From Archaeoglobus sp. UBA230 (lineage in GTDB: Archaea; Halobacteriota; Archaeoglobi; Archaeoglobales; Archaeoglobaceae): a DNA stretch of 47,574 nt. The notes under the pieces were generated by a model, which did not search any database, was not told the origin of the DNA, and was given only the letters and a program-made list of their open reading frames with translations. Made by a program: the position numbers and the translations under genes. Location of the stretch: NCBI GenBank assembly GCA_002507545.1, contig DAVR01000036.1, positions 1 through 47,574 of the forward strand, given 5' to 3'. Shown in pieces: positions 16,434 through 25,736 of this stretch; position 1 is the stretch's first letter, and each line of letters starts with the position of its first letter.

Positions 16434-17984
16434 ATGAGGAAAGAGCTGGTTGAAGACCTTTACAGTAGAAAAGAGAAAGTTAGGCAAATGGGTGGAAAAG
16501 ATAGGATAGAGAGGCAGCACCAGCAGGGAAAGCTGACTGCACGAGAGAGGATAGAACTTTTGCTTGATCCCGGAAGCTTTGTGGAAATCAACCCATTTGT
16601 AGAGAAAAGAAACACAGACTTCGGGCTTGACAAGATGGATTTACCGGCTGATGGTGTTGTAACGGGCTATGGCACAGTTGATGGCAGGCCTGTTGCAGTT
16701 TTTGCTCAGGATTTCACAGTGATGGGTGGAAGTTTGGGAGAAATGCACGGTTTTAAGATAGCCTATATCCTTGATTTCGCGATGAAGCTCGGAATACCTG
16801 TTGTAGGTATGAATGACAGTGGAGGAGCGAGGATTCAGGAGGGTGTGGATGCCCTTAAAGGTTATGGAGATATTTTCTACCGCAATACGCTTGCGAGCGG
16901 TGTTATACCACAGATAAGCGTGATAATGGGGCCATGTGCTGGAGGTGCTGTTTACAGCCCCGCAATCGGAGACTTCATTGTGATGACAAAAAATCCGAAC
17001 TGCTACATGTTCATAACGGGCCCCCAAGTTATAAAGACTGTCACAGGAGAGGAGGTCTCAGCTTTTGATCTCGGAGGATGGCAGGCCCATGCGATGAAGA
17101 GCGGAAACTGCCACCTTGTTGCTGAGGATGATAGAGACGCAATGATGCTTGTCAGAAAGCTTTTGAGCTATCTGCCCCTGAACAACATGGAGGATCCACC
17201 TGTTGTTAAAACCAGCGATGATCCTGCCAGGACAACACCAGAAATTTACGACATTCTGCCCGATGATCCTCAGAAACCCTACGATGTTAGAGATGTTATA
17301 AGGGCTATAGTAGATAACGGAGAGTTTCTCGAAATCCACCCGTATTATGCTCCCAACGCTACTGTTGGATTTGCGAGAATGGATGGCAGAAGTGTTGGTA
17401 TAGTGGCGAACAATCCAAGACATTATGCTGGCTGTTTAGATGTGGACAGCAGCGACAAGATAGCAAGATTTGTGAGGTTCTGCGATGCTTTCAATATACC
17501 CATAATTACTTTCGTAGATGTTCCCGGCTACCTGCCCGGGGTTCAGCAGGAGTACGGGGGTATAATAAGGCATGGAGCAAAGGTTCTTTTTGCCTATAGT
17601 GAGGCAACAACACCGCTTGTCACGATAATCCTCAGAAAGGCCTATGGAGGTGCATATCTGGCGATGGGGAGCAAACATCTCGGAGCTGATGTTGTTTACG
17701 CCTATCCAACTGCAGAAATAGCGGTTATGGGTCCTGAAGGTGCTGCAGAGATCGTTTTCAGGAAGGAAATAAAGGCGGCTGAGGATACAAAGGCCATGAG
17801 AGAGGAGAAAATAAAAGAGTACAGGGAGAAGTTTGCAAACCCTTACAGGGCTGCTTCGAGGGGCTACATTGACGATGTTATTGATCCGAAATTCACAAGA
17901 CCGAAGATAATCTCCGCATTGAGAGTTCTGGAGAGTAAGAGAGAGAGGCTACCTCCGAAAAAGCACGGAAACATCCCGCTTTGA
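16434..17984 (+). CDS. Acyl-CoA carboxylase carboxyltransferase (propionyl-CoA carboxylase beta / methylmalonyl-CoA decarboxylase alpha)
   Basis: This 516-residue carboxyltransferase moves CO2 between biotin on the carrier protein and propionyl-CoA. It has the two crotonase-like halves of the family, with oxyanion-hole stretches [17 protein letters not shown] (first half) and [17 protein letters not shown] (second half), and [13 protein letters not shown] near the active site. Sequence alone does not separate PccB from MmdA. No biotin carboxylase gene is in this operon, so either carboxylase is supplied from elsewhere or the complex works as a decarboxylase or transcarboxylase. In Archaeoglobus the physiological role is likely propionyl-CoA use during fatty-acid oxidation. 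Confidence 0.93.
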   Translation: MRKELVEDLYSRKEKVRQMGGKDRIERQHQQGKLTARERIELLLDPGSFVEINPFVEKRNTDFGLDKMDLPADGVVTGYGTVDGRPVAVFAQDFTVMGGSLGEMHGFKIAYILDFAMKLGIPVVGMNDSGGARIQEGVDALKGYGDIFYRNTLASGVIPQISVIMGPCAGGAVYSPAIGDFIVMTKNPNCYMFITGPQVIKTVTGEEVSAFDLGGWQAHAMKSGNCHLVAEDDRDAMMLVRKLLSYLPLNNMEDPPVVKTSDDPARTTPEIYDILPDDPQKPYDVRDVIRAIVDNGEFLEIHPYYAPNATVGFARMDGRSVGIVANNPRHYAGCLDVDSSDKIARFVRFCDAFNIPIITFVDVPGYLPGVQQEYGGIIRHGAKVLFAYSEATTPLVTIILRKAYGGAYLAMGSKHLGADVVYAYPTAEIAVMGPEGAAEIVFRKEIKAAEDTKAMREEKIKEYREKFANPYRAASRGYIDDVIDPKFTRPKIISALRVLESKRERLPPKKHGNIPL

Positions 17985-17993
17985 GGTGGTGTG

Positions 17994-18119
17994 ATGACGC
18001 CTGAAGAGTTCTTAGCTGCAATAGCAGCGATAAACCGCTACATGCGAGAGGTGGAGAGGCCGATTGAAGTTAAAGATTATCCGAGGAATTGGAAAATGGC
18101 AGCGAGGTTGAGAGAATGA
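17994..18119 (+). CDS. Small 41-residue protein in the carboxylase operon, possible accessory subunit
   Basis: An ATG at 17994, preceded by GAGGTGGTG as a strong Shine-Dalgarno, opens a 41-codon frame whose TGA overlaps the next gene's ATG (ATGA at 18116-18119). The frame fills the whole space between carboxyltransferase and biotin carrier. The protein begins MTPEEFLAAIAAINRYM and ends NWKMAARLRE. The helical A/I-rich start plus a late Trp and a terminal basic A-x-x-R region resemble the small epsilon-type subunits of acyl-CoA carboxylases and short delta/epsilon chains of biotin-dependent decarboxylases. Homology is a pattern judgement; expression is well supported by its tight coupling on both sides. 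Confidence 0.65.
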   Translation: MTPEEFLAAIAAINRYMREVERPIEVKDYPRNWKMAARLRE

Positions 18120-18532
18120 AGTATGAGGTGACTGTTCAGGGAAAAAAGTATGAGGTTGATGTGAGAGAGATATCGCCAAAAGTCTTTGAAGTTCAGGTTA
18201 ACGGGAAAAAGGCAGTTATCGAGGTGGAAAAGAAGTTTGAGTTTGCAGAATTTCAAAAAGCCGCGATAACGGAGAGGAGATTTCAGGAAGCACGAAAGGA
18301 GGAGAGACCGAAGGCTGAAGGGAGAGCCATCACAGCCCCAATGGCAGGTGTCGTTACCAAGATTCTCAAGAAAGTCGGAGATAGGGTTAAAGCCGGCGAA
18401 ACTGTGCTGATAATAGAGGCAATGAAGATGGAAAACCCGATTTCCTCTCCTGAGGATGGAGAAATCACAGAGATTGTTGTTAAGGAAGGAGATAAGGTTG
18501 GGAGCGGGGATGTTCTCGTGTATTTGAAGTAG
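18116..18532 (+). CDS. Biotin carboxyl carrier protein
   Basis: This 138-residue protein carries carboxybiotin between carboxylase and carboxyltransferase. The C-terminal biotinyl domain (about 65-138) contains APMAGVVTKILKKVGDRV and the biotinylation motif EAMKM, with Lys104 as the predicted attachment site. The first 45 residues (YEVTVQGKKYEVDVREI) form the beta-rich N-terminal part seen in decarboxylase and PCC carriers, joined by a charged linker. The frame is open from a TTG at 18089, but ATG 18116 overlaps the small gene's stop and gives the typical start MKYEVTV. One base separates it from the AGGTGGT site of the mutase gene. Confidence 0.94.
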   Translation: MKYEVTVQGKKYEVDVREISPKVFEVQVNGKKAVIEVEKKFEFAEFQKAAITERRFQEARKEERPKAEGRAITAPMAGVVTKILKKVGDRVKAGETVLIIEAMKMENPISSPEDGEITEIVVKEGDKVGSGDVLVYLK

Positions 18533-18541
18533 GTGGTTTTT

Positions 18542-20188
18542 ATGAACAAAAAGGAGTGGGAGGAGAAATACGTAAAGCCCCTACTGGAAAAATCTCCCGA
18601 AAGGAAGGAGGAGTTTAAGACGTCCTCGGGAATCATGGTTGATAGAGTTTACACGCCTGAGGATGTTGAAATAGATTACGAGAGTAAGCTGAGCTATCCT
18701 GGCGTTTACCCCTTCACGAGAGGCGTGTATCCGACGATGTATAGGGGAAGATTGTGGACGATGAGACAGTATGCAGGCTTCGGAACTGCTGAGGAGACGA
18801 ACAGGAGATATAAGTTCCTCCTTGAGCAAGGACAGACTGGTTTGAGTGTAGCTTTTGATTTGCCGACTCAAATCGGTTACGATTCAGACCATCCAATGGC
18901 TCTCGGAGAGGTTGGTAAGGTGGGAGTTGCGATTGACACGATAGAGGACATGGAGATTCTGTTTAACGGAATCCCCTTGGGAAAAGTTTCGACGTCCATG
19001 ACCATCAACTCAACCTGCGCTCAAATTCTGAGCATGTATGTTGCGGTAGCGGAGCAGCAAGGGGTTGAGAGATCAAACTTGAGAGGAACAGTGCAGAACG
19101 ACATGTTGAAGGAGTATATTGCAAGAGGAACCTATATCTTTCCACCAGAGCCATCTCTCAGGCTGGCAACGGACATAATCATGTTCTGTGCCAAGGAGAT
19201 GCCGAAGTGGAACTCAATAAGCATCTCGGGCTATCACATGGAGGAGGCAGGAGCGACGCCAGTTCAGGAGGTCGCCTTTACGCTTGCTGATGGAATAACG
19301 TACGTCGAAAAGGTCATTGAGAGGGGAATGGATGTTGACAGCTTTGCTCCAAGGTTGAGCTTCTTCTTTGCAGCAGGAAACAACTTCCTTGAGGAGATTG
19401 CAAAGTTCAGGGCTGCAAGAAGACTCTGGGCGAGGATAATGAAGGATAGGTTTAGTGCCAAGAATCCAAGGTCTATGATGCTTCGTTTCCATGTCCAGAC
19501 TGCAGGCTGCACCTTGACAGCCCAGCAGCCTGAGAACAACATCGTAAGGGTTGCTCTGCAGGCTTTAGCTGCAGTTCTTGGTGGCTGTCAGTCTCTGCAC
19601 ACCAACAGCTTCGACGAGGCTTTGTGCCTGCCGACAGAGAAGGCTGTGAGAATTGCCCTCAGAACACAGCAGATAATTGCTGAAGAGAGTGGTGTGGCTG
19701 ATGTCGTTGATCCGCTCGGTGGGAGCTACTACGTTGAGTGGCTGACTGACAGAATAGAGGAGGAGGCGATGAACTACATCGAGAAAATTGACGAGATGGG
19801 GGGGATGATAAAGGCGATTGAGAGCGGTTATGTGCAGAGAGAGATTCAGAAATCTGCCTACGAGAAGCAGAAGGCAATTGACGAGGGAGAGACTACCGTA
19901 GTCGGAGTGAACAAGTATCAGATCGAGGAGGAGATTCAGATTGAGCTACTGAGGGTTGATAGAGCGGTTGTAGAGAAGCAGATAAAGAGGTTGCAGGAGT
20001 TCAGGAAAAACAGAGATGCTGGTAAAGTTGAGGAGGCTCTGTCAAAACTGAGGAAGGCTGCTGAGAAAGAGGATGAAAATCTCATGCCTTATGTGCTTGA
20101 AGCAGTGAAGGCAAGGGCAACATTGGGAGAGATGACTGACGCGTTAAGGGATGTTTTCGGAGAGTTCAGAGCTCCCGAGATTTTCTGA
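18542..20188 (+). CDS. mcmA1: Methylmalonyl-CoA mutase, catalytic large subunit
   Basis: This is the TIM-barrel subunit that rearranges (R)-methylmalonyl-CoA to succinyl-CoA with adenosylcobalamin. The 548-residue protein lacks the B12 domain, which is the separate gene at 15599. Family landmarks are [50 protein letters not shown] and [17 protein letters not shown]. The catalytic-type tyrosine and histidine stretches are intact. Start ATG 18542 follows AGGTGGT by five bases. A T-rich stretch (TTTTTAGATTTATTTTT, from about 20190) after the stop could terminate the operon. Confidence 0.96.
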   Translation: MNKKEWEEKYVKPLLEKSPERKEEFKTSSGIMVDRVYTPEDVEIDYESKLSYPGVYPFTRGVYPTMYRGRLWTMRQYAGFGTAEETNRRYKFLLEQGQTGLSVAFDLPTQIGYDSDHPMALGEVGKVGVAIDTIEDMEILFNGIPLGKVSTSMTINSTCAQILSMYVAVAEQQGVERSNLRGTVQNDMLKEYIARGTYIFPPEPSLRLATDIIMFCAKEMPKWNSISISGYHMEEAGATPVQEVAFTLADGITYVEKVIERGMDVDSFAPRLSFFFAAGNNFLEEIAKFRAARRLWARIMKDRFSAKNPRSMMLRFHVQTAGCTLTAQQPENNIVRVALQALAAVLGGCQSLHTNSFDEALCLPTEKAVRIALRTQQIIAEESGVADVVDPLGGSYYVEWLTDRIEEEAMNYIEKIDEMGGMIKAIESGYVQREIQKSAYEKQKAIDEGETTVVGVNKYQIEEEIQIELLRVDRAVVEKQIKRLQEFRKNRDAGKVEEALSKLRKAAEKEDENLMPYVLEAVKARATLGEMTDALRDVFGEFRAPEIF

Positions 20189-20208
20189 TTTTTAGATTTA
20201 TTTTTCGC
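20189..20208 (+). terminator. T-rich candidate terminator of the methylmalonyl-CoA operon
   Basis: Two runs of five thymines occur within about 17 bases directly after the mutase stop codon, the usual look of archaeal intrinsic termination. The remaining gap to 20335 shows no gene or structured element that I can see. Confidence 0.4.
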
Positions 20209-20335
20209 CTTTAATGTGCGTTCTATGTCACTGAGCCTCCAATTGTTCAAGAACAGAGTCTGAAAATTCTCCCACCTACCATCTCTACCAACACAAAACT
20301 AACAACAGTTATTAAGCTCCTTACAAACTTTCACC

Positions 20336-21286
20336 ATGCTTCCCGATGTTCAGTTACTTAAGCCCGAAGTCCCCATTGGCCTAAGTAGAGTGGGTGCCAC
20401 TGGAATTAAGAAGCTCGTTGAGGTTCAGAGAGAGGGGAAAAGGCCTATCATCCTCATATCTTCATTCGATGTTTTTGTTGACCTTCCCGCCCACCTCAAG
20501 GGTGTCAACCTCAGCAGAAACTTTGAGGTGATAGATGAGGTGATAGAGGCACTAACGGCAAAGCCAATAGAAAACATAGAGGACCTCGTTGTTGAGATTG
20601 CCCACCACCTGCTTGACAGACATGAGTATGCGACAAAAGCTGAGGCAAAAATGACTTCAGAACTGATAATGAGAAAGAGGACGCCAAAAACCAAGCAGAG
20701 GACACAGGAAGTAGTTAAAATATTTGGAGAAGCTTCCTTGTCGAGGAGTGGAAAGAAGCTTGTTTTGGTGGGCGTGGAAGTTACGGGAATTACAGCTTGT
20801 CCATGTGCGCAGGAGCTTGTCAGAGCAAGATCAGCTGAAAAACTTGCCGAGTTGGGTATGGATGAAGGGCTAATCCAGAAAATACTCGACACCATTCCTG
20901 TTGCCTCCCACAATCAGCGCGGAAAAGCTACGTTGAAGGTTCAGGTAACAGAGAACTTCAAGGTTCCGATAGCAAAGCTGATTGAAGTTGCCAAATCCTC
21001 GATGAGCTATGAAACTTACGAAATTCTCAAGAGAGAGGATGAACTTGAGGTTGTTGAAATTGCCCATCGCAACACGAGGTTCGTTGAGGATAGCGTGAGA
21101 ATAATGGCAATGGAATTACTCAAAGCTTTCCCAGACGCACCAGACGACATACTGGCATTCCTAAAGCAAGAGAACGAGGAAAGTATACACCAGCATAATG
21201 TCGTCGCGGAGAGATACGCCACTTTCGGGGAGCTGAGAAATGAAATTGGCTCTGCTAATGCTTCTGGCAGCGACGCAGCTAATTGA
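20336..21286 (+). CDS. mptA: GTP cyclohydrolase MptA (FolE2 family)
   Basis: This Fe(II)-dependent enzyme converts GTP to 7,8-dihydroneopterin 2',3'-cyclic phosphate, the first step of tetrahydromethanopterin synthesis, the C1 carrier of Archaeoglobus. The 316-residue sequence shows the FolE2 landmarks: [27 protein letters not shown] (conserved cysteine and glutamate region), [13 protein letters not shown] (histidine) and [13 protein letters not shown]. The ATG at 20336 comes after a 147-bp gap. Its last 47 bp overlap the start of the PLD-like gene in another frame. Confidence 0.94.
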   Translation: MLPDVQLLKPEVPIGLSRVGATGIKKLVEVQREGKRPIILISSFDVFVDLPAHLKGVNLSRNFEVIDEVIEALTAKPIENIEDLVVEIAHHLLDRHEYATKAEAKMTSELIMRKRTPKTKQRTQEVVKIFGEASLSRSGKKLVLVGVEVTGITACPCAQELVRARSAEKLAELGMDEGLIQKILDTIPVASHNQRGKATLKVQVTENFKVPIAKLIEVAKSSMSYETYEILKREDELEVVEIAHRNTRFVEDSVRIMAMELLKAFPDAPDDILAFLKQENEESIHQHNVVAERYATFGELRNEIGSANASGSDAAN

Positions 21287-22559
21287 AGTTTATCCAAACC
21301 CATACGGACTTGATGAGGCAGAATATATCAAATTCCACTGCGATTCCGACTGCATCTTAACGGATGGGGAAGGAGAAATAACAGTTGATGCTGGAACACA
21401 TATTGCTACAAAAAATCTGAGCTACTTCAAAGAAAGATTCGGTCATGAAGCCGACATTGAATTCCCACCAAAAATGGCTCTATCTAATGAGGGAGAAGAA
21501 ATTTGCCTGAACGAGGATTGCTTTTACTATGGCAAAGATGTAGATTTCCTCGACGATGGTGTGATTTACTACAGAACTGAATCAGGCTGGGATTTCAGAT
21601 ATGAAGACTGGAGCAACTTCTCATGCGTTACAGACAGGGTTGAAGGGAGATTGATAATAACACATACTGACTACACCCTCAATGATGGATGGATTGTCGC
21701 ATCATATACTTTCTCAGCTCCCTTTAAACCAGCAAAGCTCTACGTTGATGCAAATCCTCCATACATACCATGTAGAGAGCTTAAAATCCCCAACACTTAC
21801 TTTCTGAGCGCAAATTCTTACAGGAACTTCCACTACAAGTTTGCAGTTAAAGGTGAGAACGTAGTTTTAACAACAGAGAACTGGGTTTTCACGAAGAAGG
21901 GCTACATTGTGGAATTTAAGAGTGAGAAAATCGCTAAGACGCTACTAAAGCTTCTCGAAAGCGATGAAAAGTTCTCCAAAAAACCTGAATACTGCACTGA
22001 TTCAAATTATAGAAATGGACACGGGAGTAAATCTGCGGAATTCTCAGCAAACGTAACGTTATTTATAATCCCGGACTGCAACCCCATTCTTGACTTCATC
22101 TCATCCGCGCGTAGCAGGCTTTACATTATCTCTCCCTACATGAGCCTTGACTGGTATACCACTGGAGGCCTATGTGATTCGATAAAAAGGGCTGTCGAGA
22201 ATGGAGCTGAAGTTTCCATTTTCTTGGATTCGAGGTATGCAGACAGAGATGTCGTTGAATCTTTGAGGAAATTTGGTGTAAAGGTGAATCTGATTGGTGG
22301 TCTGCACGGAAAAGCGATTGTTTCAGATGACAGATTGCTGATAACGTCTGCAAACATGAACATGTATGGATTGAAGCTGAACCGAGAGGTTGGCATAATA
22401 ATAGATAACAAAGAGCTTGCAAATTTTGTTGTTGAGGATATCGAGAGTGTAAAGAAGAACGAGATAACAACCTTAGATTTGACAGTCACAGTGATTGCAT
22501 TCCTGATCTCGTCGGCCATCTTCATCAAGTATCGAGGGAGGGGAAAGGATAAGCTTTAA
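21240..22559 (+). CDS. Secreted, membrane-anchored phospholipase D-fold protein with lamin-tail-like domain
   Basis: This 439-residue protein starts with a signal-peptide-like [12 protein letters not shown] and ends with one hydrophobic helix ([14 protein letters not shown]) followed by basic residues. It should therefore lie outside the cell, held by a C-terminal anchor. The first 60 residues after the signal ([16 protein letters not shown], then an Asp/Gly-rich strand series) resemble a lamin-tail domain. Near the C-terminus one HxKx4D motif is seen in [20 protein letters not shown], as in PLD and Nuc-type nucleases that dimerise. A function in extracellular DNA or lipid cleavage is inferred. 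Four or more cysteines in the ectodomain may pair. It overlaps mptA by 47 bp. Confidence 0.78.
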   Translation: MKLALLMLLAATQLIEVYPNPYGLDEAEYIKFHCDSDCILTDGEGEITVDAGTHIATKNLSYFKERFGHEADIEFPPKMALSNEGEEICLNEDCFYYGKDVDFLDDGVIYYRTESGWDFRYEDWSNFSCVTDRVEGRLIITHTDYTLNDGWIVASYTFSAPFKPAKLYVDANPPYIPCRELKIPNTYFLSANSYRNFHYKFAVKGENVVLTTENWVFTKKGYIVEFKSEKIAKTLLKLLESDEKFSKKPEYCTDSNYRNGHGSKSAEFSANVTLFIIPDCNPILDFISSARSRLYIISPYMSLDWYTTGGLCDSIKRAVENGAEVSIFLDSRYADRDVVESLRKFGVKVNLIGGLHGKAIVSDDRLLITSANMNMYGLKLNREVGIIIDNKELANFVVEDIESVKKNEITTLDLTVTVIAFLISSAIFIKYRGRGKDKL

Positions 22560-22595
22560 TTATCACCTATCAGAAAAATAAAGTGAGGTGTCGTG

Positions 22596-23231
22596 ATGGG
22601 ATTAATGCTCGCTCTTAGGAGAAGATTTGGATTCATACTGAAACTGTTCTTCAAGAAGGACAAGATGAGAATTGGAATTTATGGCCCTCCAAACGCAGGT
22701 AAAACGACCCTCGCAAATCGCATTCTAAGGGACTGGACTGGTGACATTCTCGGATCGCCGAGTGATGTTCCTCACGAAACGAGGAGAGCGAGATTGAGAG
22801 AGGGTGTAAAAATAGAGGTAGACGGAAAATCTCTGACAATAGATATTGTTGATACTCCCGGTTTGGCGACTAAGATAGATTTTCAGGAGTTTTTGAAATA
22901 CGGTTTGGAGGAGGAGGAGGCGAGGAGAAGGGCGAAAGAGGCTACTGAAGGTGTTATTGAAGCAATAAAGTGGCTTGACGACCTTGATGGAGTATTGCTG
23001 GTTATGGATGCTACCGAAGACCCCTTCACCCAAGTCAATGTAACCATAGTTGGAAACATGGAGGCAAGAAAGCTTCCATTGCTTATCGTGGCGAATAAAA
23101 TTGATTTGCCCAACGCATCTCCGGCAAGAATTAAATCAGCCTTCCCACAGCATCCTGTTGTGCCAATCTCAGCTCTGAAGGGTATCAACATTGACTCGCT
23201 CTACAAGGCGATGGCGGAGAGGTTTGGCTGA
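22596..23231 (+). CDS. Era-like GTPase
   Basis: This 211-residue small GTPase has all G motifs: G1 [16 protein letters not shown], a G2-like threonine in [10 protein letters not shown]3 DIVDTPG, G4 NKID and G5 ISALKG. It lacks the KH domain of true Era. A short basic, hydrophobic N-terminus ([16 protein letters not shown]) could contact membrane or RNA. GTG 22593 and ATG 22596 are adjacent; the Shine-Dalgarno GAGGTG (22585-22590) fits either. DUF2073 and zinc-ribbon genes follow directly. This trio is conserved across many archaea as I recall, and its molecular role is still unclear. Confidence 0.88.
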   Translation: MGLMLALRRRFGFILKLFFKKDKMRIGIYGPPNAGKTTLANRILRDWTGDILGSPSDVPHETRRARLREGVKIEVDGKSLTIDIVDTPGLATKIDFQEFLKYGLEEEEARRRAKEATEGVIEAIKWLDDLDGVLLVMDATEDPFTQVNVTIVGNMEARKLPLLIVANKIDLPNASPARIKSAFPQHPVVPISALKGINIDSLYKAMAERFG

Positions 23232-23241
23232 GGTGGTGGAA

Positions 23242-23589
23242 ATGGAAGGAGTGCAGATGAATTTGATATCCAAGGACATGCTCGAAAAAATGCCATCAAT
23301 GGAAAAACTCAGAATGATACTGGATAGTGTAAAAGAGGGCAAGATAGTCGTTCTGGAGACTGGCCTAACTCCCGAGGAGGAAACAAAGCTCATAGAAATG
23401 ACGATGCTTGAGATAGACCATGACAAGTTCATCGGGATTGAAGTAGAATCATATCCTGCAAGGGAGAGAACCTTCCTATCAAGACTTTTCGGCAAGAAAC
23501 AGGGAAGACTGACAGTAATAGGTCCTGCAAATAGGCTGAAGACTCTCGAAAAGCAGGAGGATATGATAAAGGCACTTGTACAGATATAG
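23242..23589 (+). CDS. DUF2073 protein (OapB/ArvB family)
   Basis: This 115-residue protein is from the archaeal DUF2073 family (COG3365), now often named OapB/ArvB. It has no known enzymatic motif; alternating helices and strands include EGKIVVLETGLTPEEETKL and a basic RTFLSRLFGKKQGRLTVIG. The frame is open from 23191 inside the GTPase gene, but ATG 23242 follows GAGGTG by six bases and gives a normal family length. Ten bases separate it from the GTPase stop, and it touches the zinc-ribbon gene, so the trio is one operon. Confidence 0.82.
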   Translation: MEGVQMNLISKDMLEKMPSMEKLRMILDSVKEGKIVVLETGLTPEEETKLIEMTMLEIDHDKFIGIEVESYPARERTFLSRLFGKKQGRLTVIGPANRLKTLEKQEDMIKALVQI

Positions 23590-23597
23590 TGGTCAAA

Positions 23598-23921
23598 ATG
23601 GCTCACAGATGCACCAAATGTGGAAAACTGTATCCTACGGGTGACATGCGGTTACTCAACGGTTGTGAATGTGGAAACAATAAGTTCCTCTACGTTCCAG
23701 ATGAGAAAAGAGAAGTAAAGAAAGAAGAGGTTGAGCAGGAGATTAAGAGAGAACTTACGCAGATGGGTATAGAAACCGTCAGAATAATCTCACCGGGAAG
23801 ATACGAAATAAACATAGAAAAGCTTCTTCAAGGTGAAGGAATCGTGATTGCACTGCAAGAGGATGGCAGATACATCATTCATCTTCCATCTCTTCTAAAA
23901 AAGCGTCGAACTGAGAAGTGA
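23598..23921 (+). CDS. Zinc-ribbon protein (OapC/ArvC family)
   Basis: This 107-residue protein has an N-terminal zinc ribbon: C-x2-C (CTKCGK) and, fifteen residues on, a second pair C-x-C (GCECGN). A charged linker (KREVKKEEVEQEIKREL) and a small alpha/beta tail follow (VRIISPGRYEINIEKLL). It matches the COG3364-type archaeal zinc-ribbon family. A GTG at 23589, overlapping the DUF2073 stop, could also start it; ATG 23598 gives the usual MAHRCTKCG. Zinc ribbons of this type often bind RNA or protein partners, here plausibly the GTPase. Confidence 0.82.
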   Translation: MAHRCTKCGKLYPTGDMRLLNGCECGNNKFLYVPDEKREVKKEEVEQEIKRELTQMGIETVRIISPGRYEINIEKLLQGEGIVIALQEDGRYIIHLPSLLKKRRTEK

Positions 23922-23932
23922 TATTGGTTAAA

Positions 23933-23942
23933 CTTAAATAAA
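23933..23942 (+). promoter_or_regulatory. TATA box of the PAS histidine kinase gene
   Basis: An ACTTAAATAA box is centred about 30 nt upstream of the ATG at 23969, separating the kinase from the GTPase operon. Confidence 0.5.
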
Positions 23943-23968
23943 CAACAATTTAGTTTTTCACCGATAGA

Positions 23969-25360
23969 ATGAAAGAAAATATATTTGATACAAGATTCTG
24001 GAAAAATGTTGCCGATAAATCCTTAGCGGCCATATACATCACAGATGAATCTGGCAAGGTTATCTACGTTAACGATGTTGTTGAAAGGGCTACTGAGTAT
24101 TCAAAAGAGGAAATATACTCCTTCAATTCCATTTTCGAGCTTGCACATCCCGATGACAGAGAAAGGTTAATCCAGATGTTCCTTGAACTCTCGCAAACAG
24201 ACAAGCCAACCTTCTACGAGAGCAGATACTTAACAAAGAGTGGTAAGGAAAGATGGGTGTGGGGGTTCACAGTCCCAGTCACCTACGAAGGGGAAAAACT
24301 TTACATTGGAAACTGGATTGACGTAACGAGGGCAAAAAAACTGGAACAGATGTTAAAGGAAAGTGAAGAATTTTACAGAACCCTCGTTGAGGATTCTCTA
24401 ACTCCAATTTACCTCCTTCAGAATGGCGTAATGGTTTACGTCAACAAAGCCTTCGAGGAAGTTACGGGATACAGGAAAGAAGAGATAGTGGGTAAGGAAC
24501 CATTTTTTCTCATACATCCAGAGGATAGAGAGGTTGTCTACAGGAGGTATGTCGAGAGAGAGAAGGGTTTGAGAGAGACCGAAACCTACAGCTGGAGGAT
24601 AATAACAAAAAGTGGTGAGGTGAGGTGGGTCACTGCAAGACCCGGCAGAGTTACCTACAAAGGAGAACCAGCAGTTGCAGCCACAGCTATTGATACCACA
24701 GAGATTCACAGACTCAATGAAGAGCTAAAGAGGAAGAGTGAGTATCTTGCATTTCTTAATAAGGTTATGAGACATGATATTGCGAATGCCATCACTGCAA
24801 TAAGAGGTGTGCTGGAGATAATCAGAGAGGAACCCAAGGAAGTAGAAAGAGTGGTTCCTGTAACCCTAAGGAAGATTGACTACACTATCAGGCTTATTGA
24901 GGATGCAAGAGAGCTCGAAAAGGCGCTTGAAGAGCTTAAACCTGTAGACATTGATGAAGCCGTAAAAGAGGTGGTAGACTACTATAAAGATGTAGAATTC
25001 GATTTAAAACTTGAAAAAGTTACCGTTCTGGCAAACGAGGGACTGAAAACGATAATAAACAACATAATCCACAACGCTATTGTTCACGGGAAAGATGACG
25101 GGATCAAAATAAAGATAGAGACATTTTCAGATGGGCAGTGTGGAATCATAAAAATCTCAGATACTGGAAGAGGTATTCCAGACGAGATAAAGGAGAAGAT
25201 TTTCGAAGAGGGGTTTACAACGGGCGAAGGAACAGGATTGGGACTTTACATTGCAAAAAGGATAGTTACCATCTACGGTGGAAAAATTGAGGTAAAAGAT
25301 GGTGTGCCCAAAGGGACTGTTTTTGAAATAAAGATTCCAAAGATTAAAGGGGAAGGTTGA
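23969..25360 (+). CDS. Soluble PAS-PAS sensor histidine kinase
   Basis: This 463-residue cytoplasmic sensor has no membrane segment. Two PAS domains with PAC-type tails span about 12-125 and 130-250 (YITDESGKVIYVNDV and YLLQNGVMVYVNKAF). A dimerisation/phosphoacceptor helix follows with His269 in VMRHDIANAITAI, a form common in archaeal kinases where N replaces the usual region after H-D/E. The catalytic domain has an N box NNIIHNAIVHG, G1 DTGRGIPDEI and G2 GTGLGLYIAKR. No response regulator gene is adjacent, so it is an orphan. It converges on the NIL-ferredoxin gene, with a 17-bp overlap. Confidence 0.93.
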   Translation: MKENIFDTRFWKNVADKSLAAIYITDESGKVIYVNDVVERATEYSKEEIYSFNSIFELAHPDDRERLIQMFLELSQTDKPTFYESRYLTKSGKERWVWGFTVPVTYEGEKLYIGNWIDVTRAKKLEQMLKESEEFYRTLVEDSLTPIYLLQNGVMVYVNKAFEEVTGYRKEEIVGKEPFFLIHPEDREVVYRRYVEREKGLRETETYSWRIITKSGEVRWVTARPGRVTYKGEPAVAATAIDTTEIHRLNEELKRKSEYLAFLNKVMRHDIANAITAIRGVLEIIREEPKEVERVVPVTLRKIDYTIRLIEDARELEKALEELKPVDIDEAVKEVVDYYKDVEFDLKLEKVTVLANEGLKTIINNIIHNAIVHGKDDGIKIKIETFSDGQCGIIKISDTGRGIPDEIKEKIFEEGFTTGEGTGLGLYIAKRIVTIYGGKIEVKDGVPKGTVFEIKIPKIKGEG

Positions 25361-25730
25361 GAGCTTTCGTGGGGCAAACCTTCACGCATGCTCCACAGTG
25401 TACACATTTTTCTGCGGTTATTACCACCTTCTTCTCTCCGTTGAAACTTATCGCCTCAGTTGGACAGATGCTCACGCATGCTCCACAGTGTACACATAGT
25501 TCATCATCTTTCTGGACAGCCTCTGCAAGCTCTACCACATCAACACCAAGTCTCTCCAAAACTCCCTCTATCTCTTTGGCTTTCTTGTCCTCAACTTCTA
25601 TGAGTATCTCTCCTCTCCTCGCTCCAACTGATGCTCTGAGGATGTTTATTAAGGCTCTTGTTTCGAGAGTGGTTCTGGAAATCACTGGCTCTCTAACAGT
25701 CTTCGAGTCAAATCTCAGTAACAACCTCAC
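25344..25730 (-). CDS. NIL-domain di-[4Fe-4S] ferredoxin for homocysteine synthesis
   Basis: The 128-residue protein has an N-terminal NIL domain (about 1-75; the ligand-binding fold also seen in methionine ABC transporter ATPases) and a C-terminal ferredoxin with two clusters. The cluster sites are CVHCGACVSICPTEA and CVHCGACVKVCPTKA, each C-x2-C-x2-C-x3-C-P. It pairs with the DUF39-CBS gene six bases upstream. In Methanosarcina acetivorans the matching pair (MA1821/MA1822, from memory) makes homocysteine from aspartate semialdehyde and a sulfur source. It probably supplies electrons or sulfur transfer. The nucleotides encoding the two CVHCGACV sites are identical over 26 bases. Confidence 0.92.
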   Translation of the reverse strand: MRLLLRFDSKTVREPVISRTTLETRALINILRASVGARRGEILIEVEDKKAKEIEGVLERLGVDVVELAEAVQKDDELCVHCGACVSICPTEAISFNGEKKVVITAEKCVHCGACVKVCPTKALNLPL

Positions 25731-25736
25731 TTTTAA

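Noticed and set aside
16098..17027. Open frames of 128-140 residues opposite the epimerase and carboxyltransferase genes
   Set aside because: They are shadows of strongly conserved genes with low-complexity translations.
20189..20335. C/D-box small RNA in the gap before mptA
   Set aside because: Two CTGA sequences occur, but no box C (RTGATGA) is present, so the structure is unsupported.
25382..25497. CRISPR-like repeat pair
   Set aside because: Both copies lie in coding sequence for iron-sulfur motifs; only two units exist and no cas genes are present.
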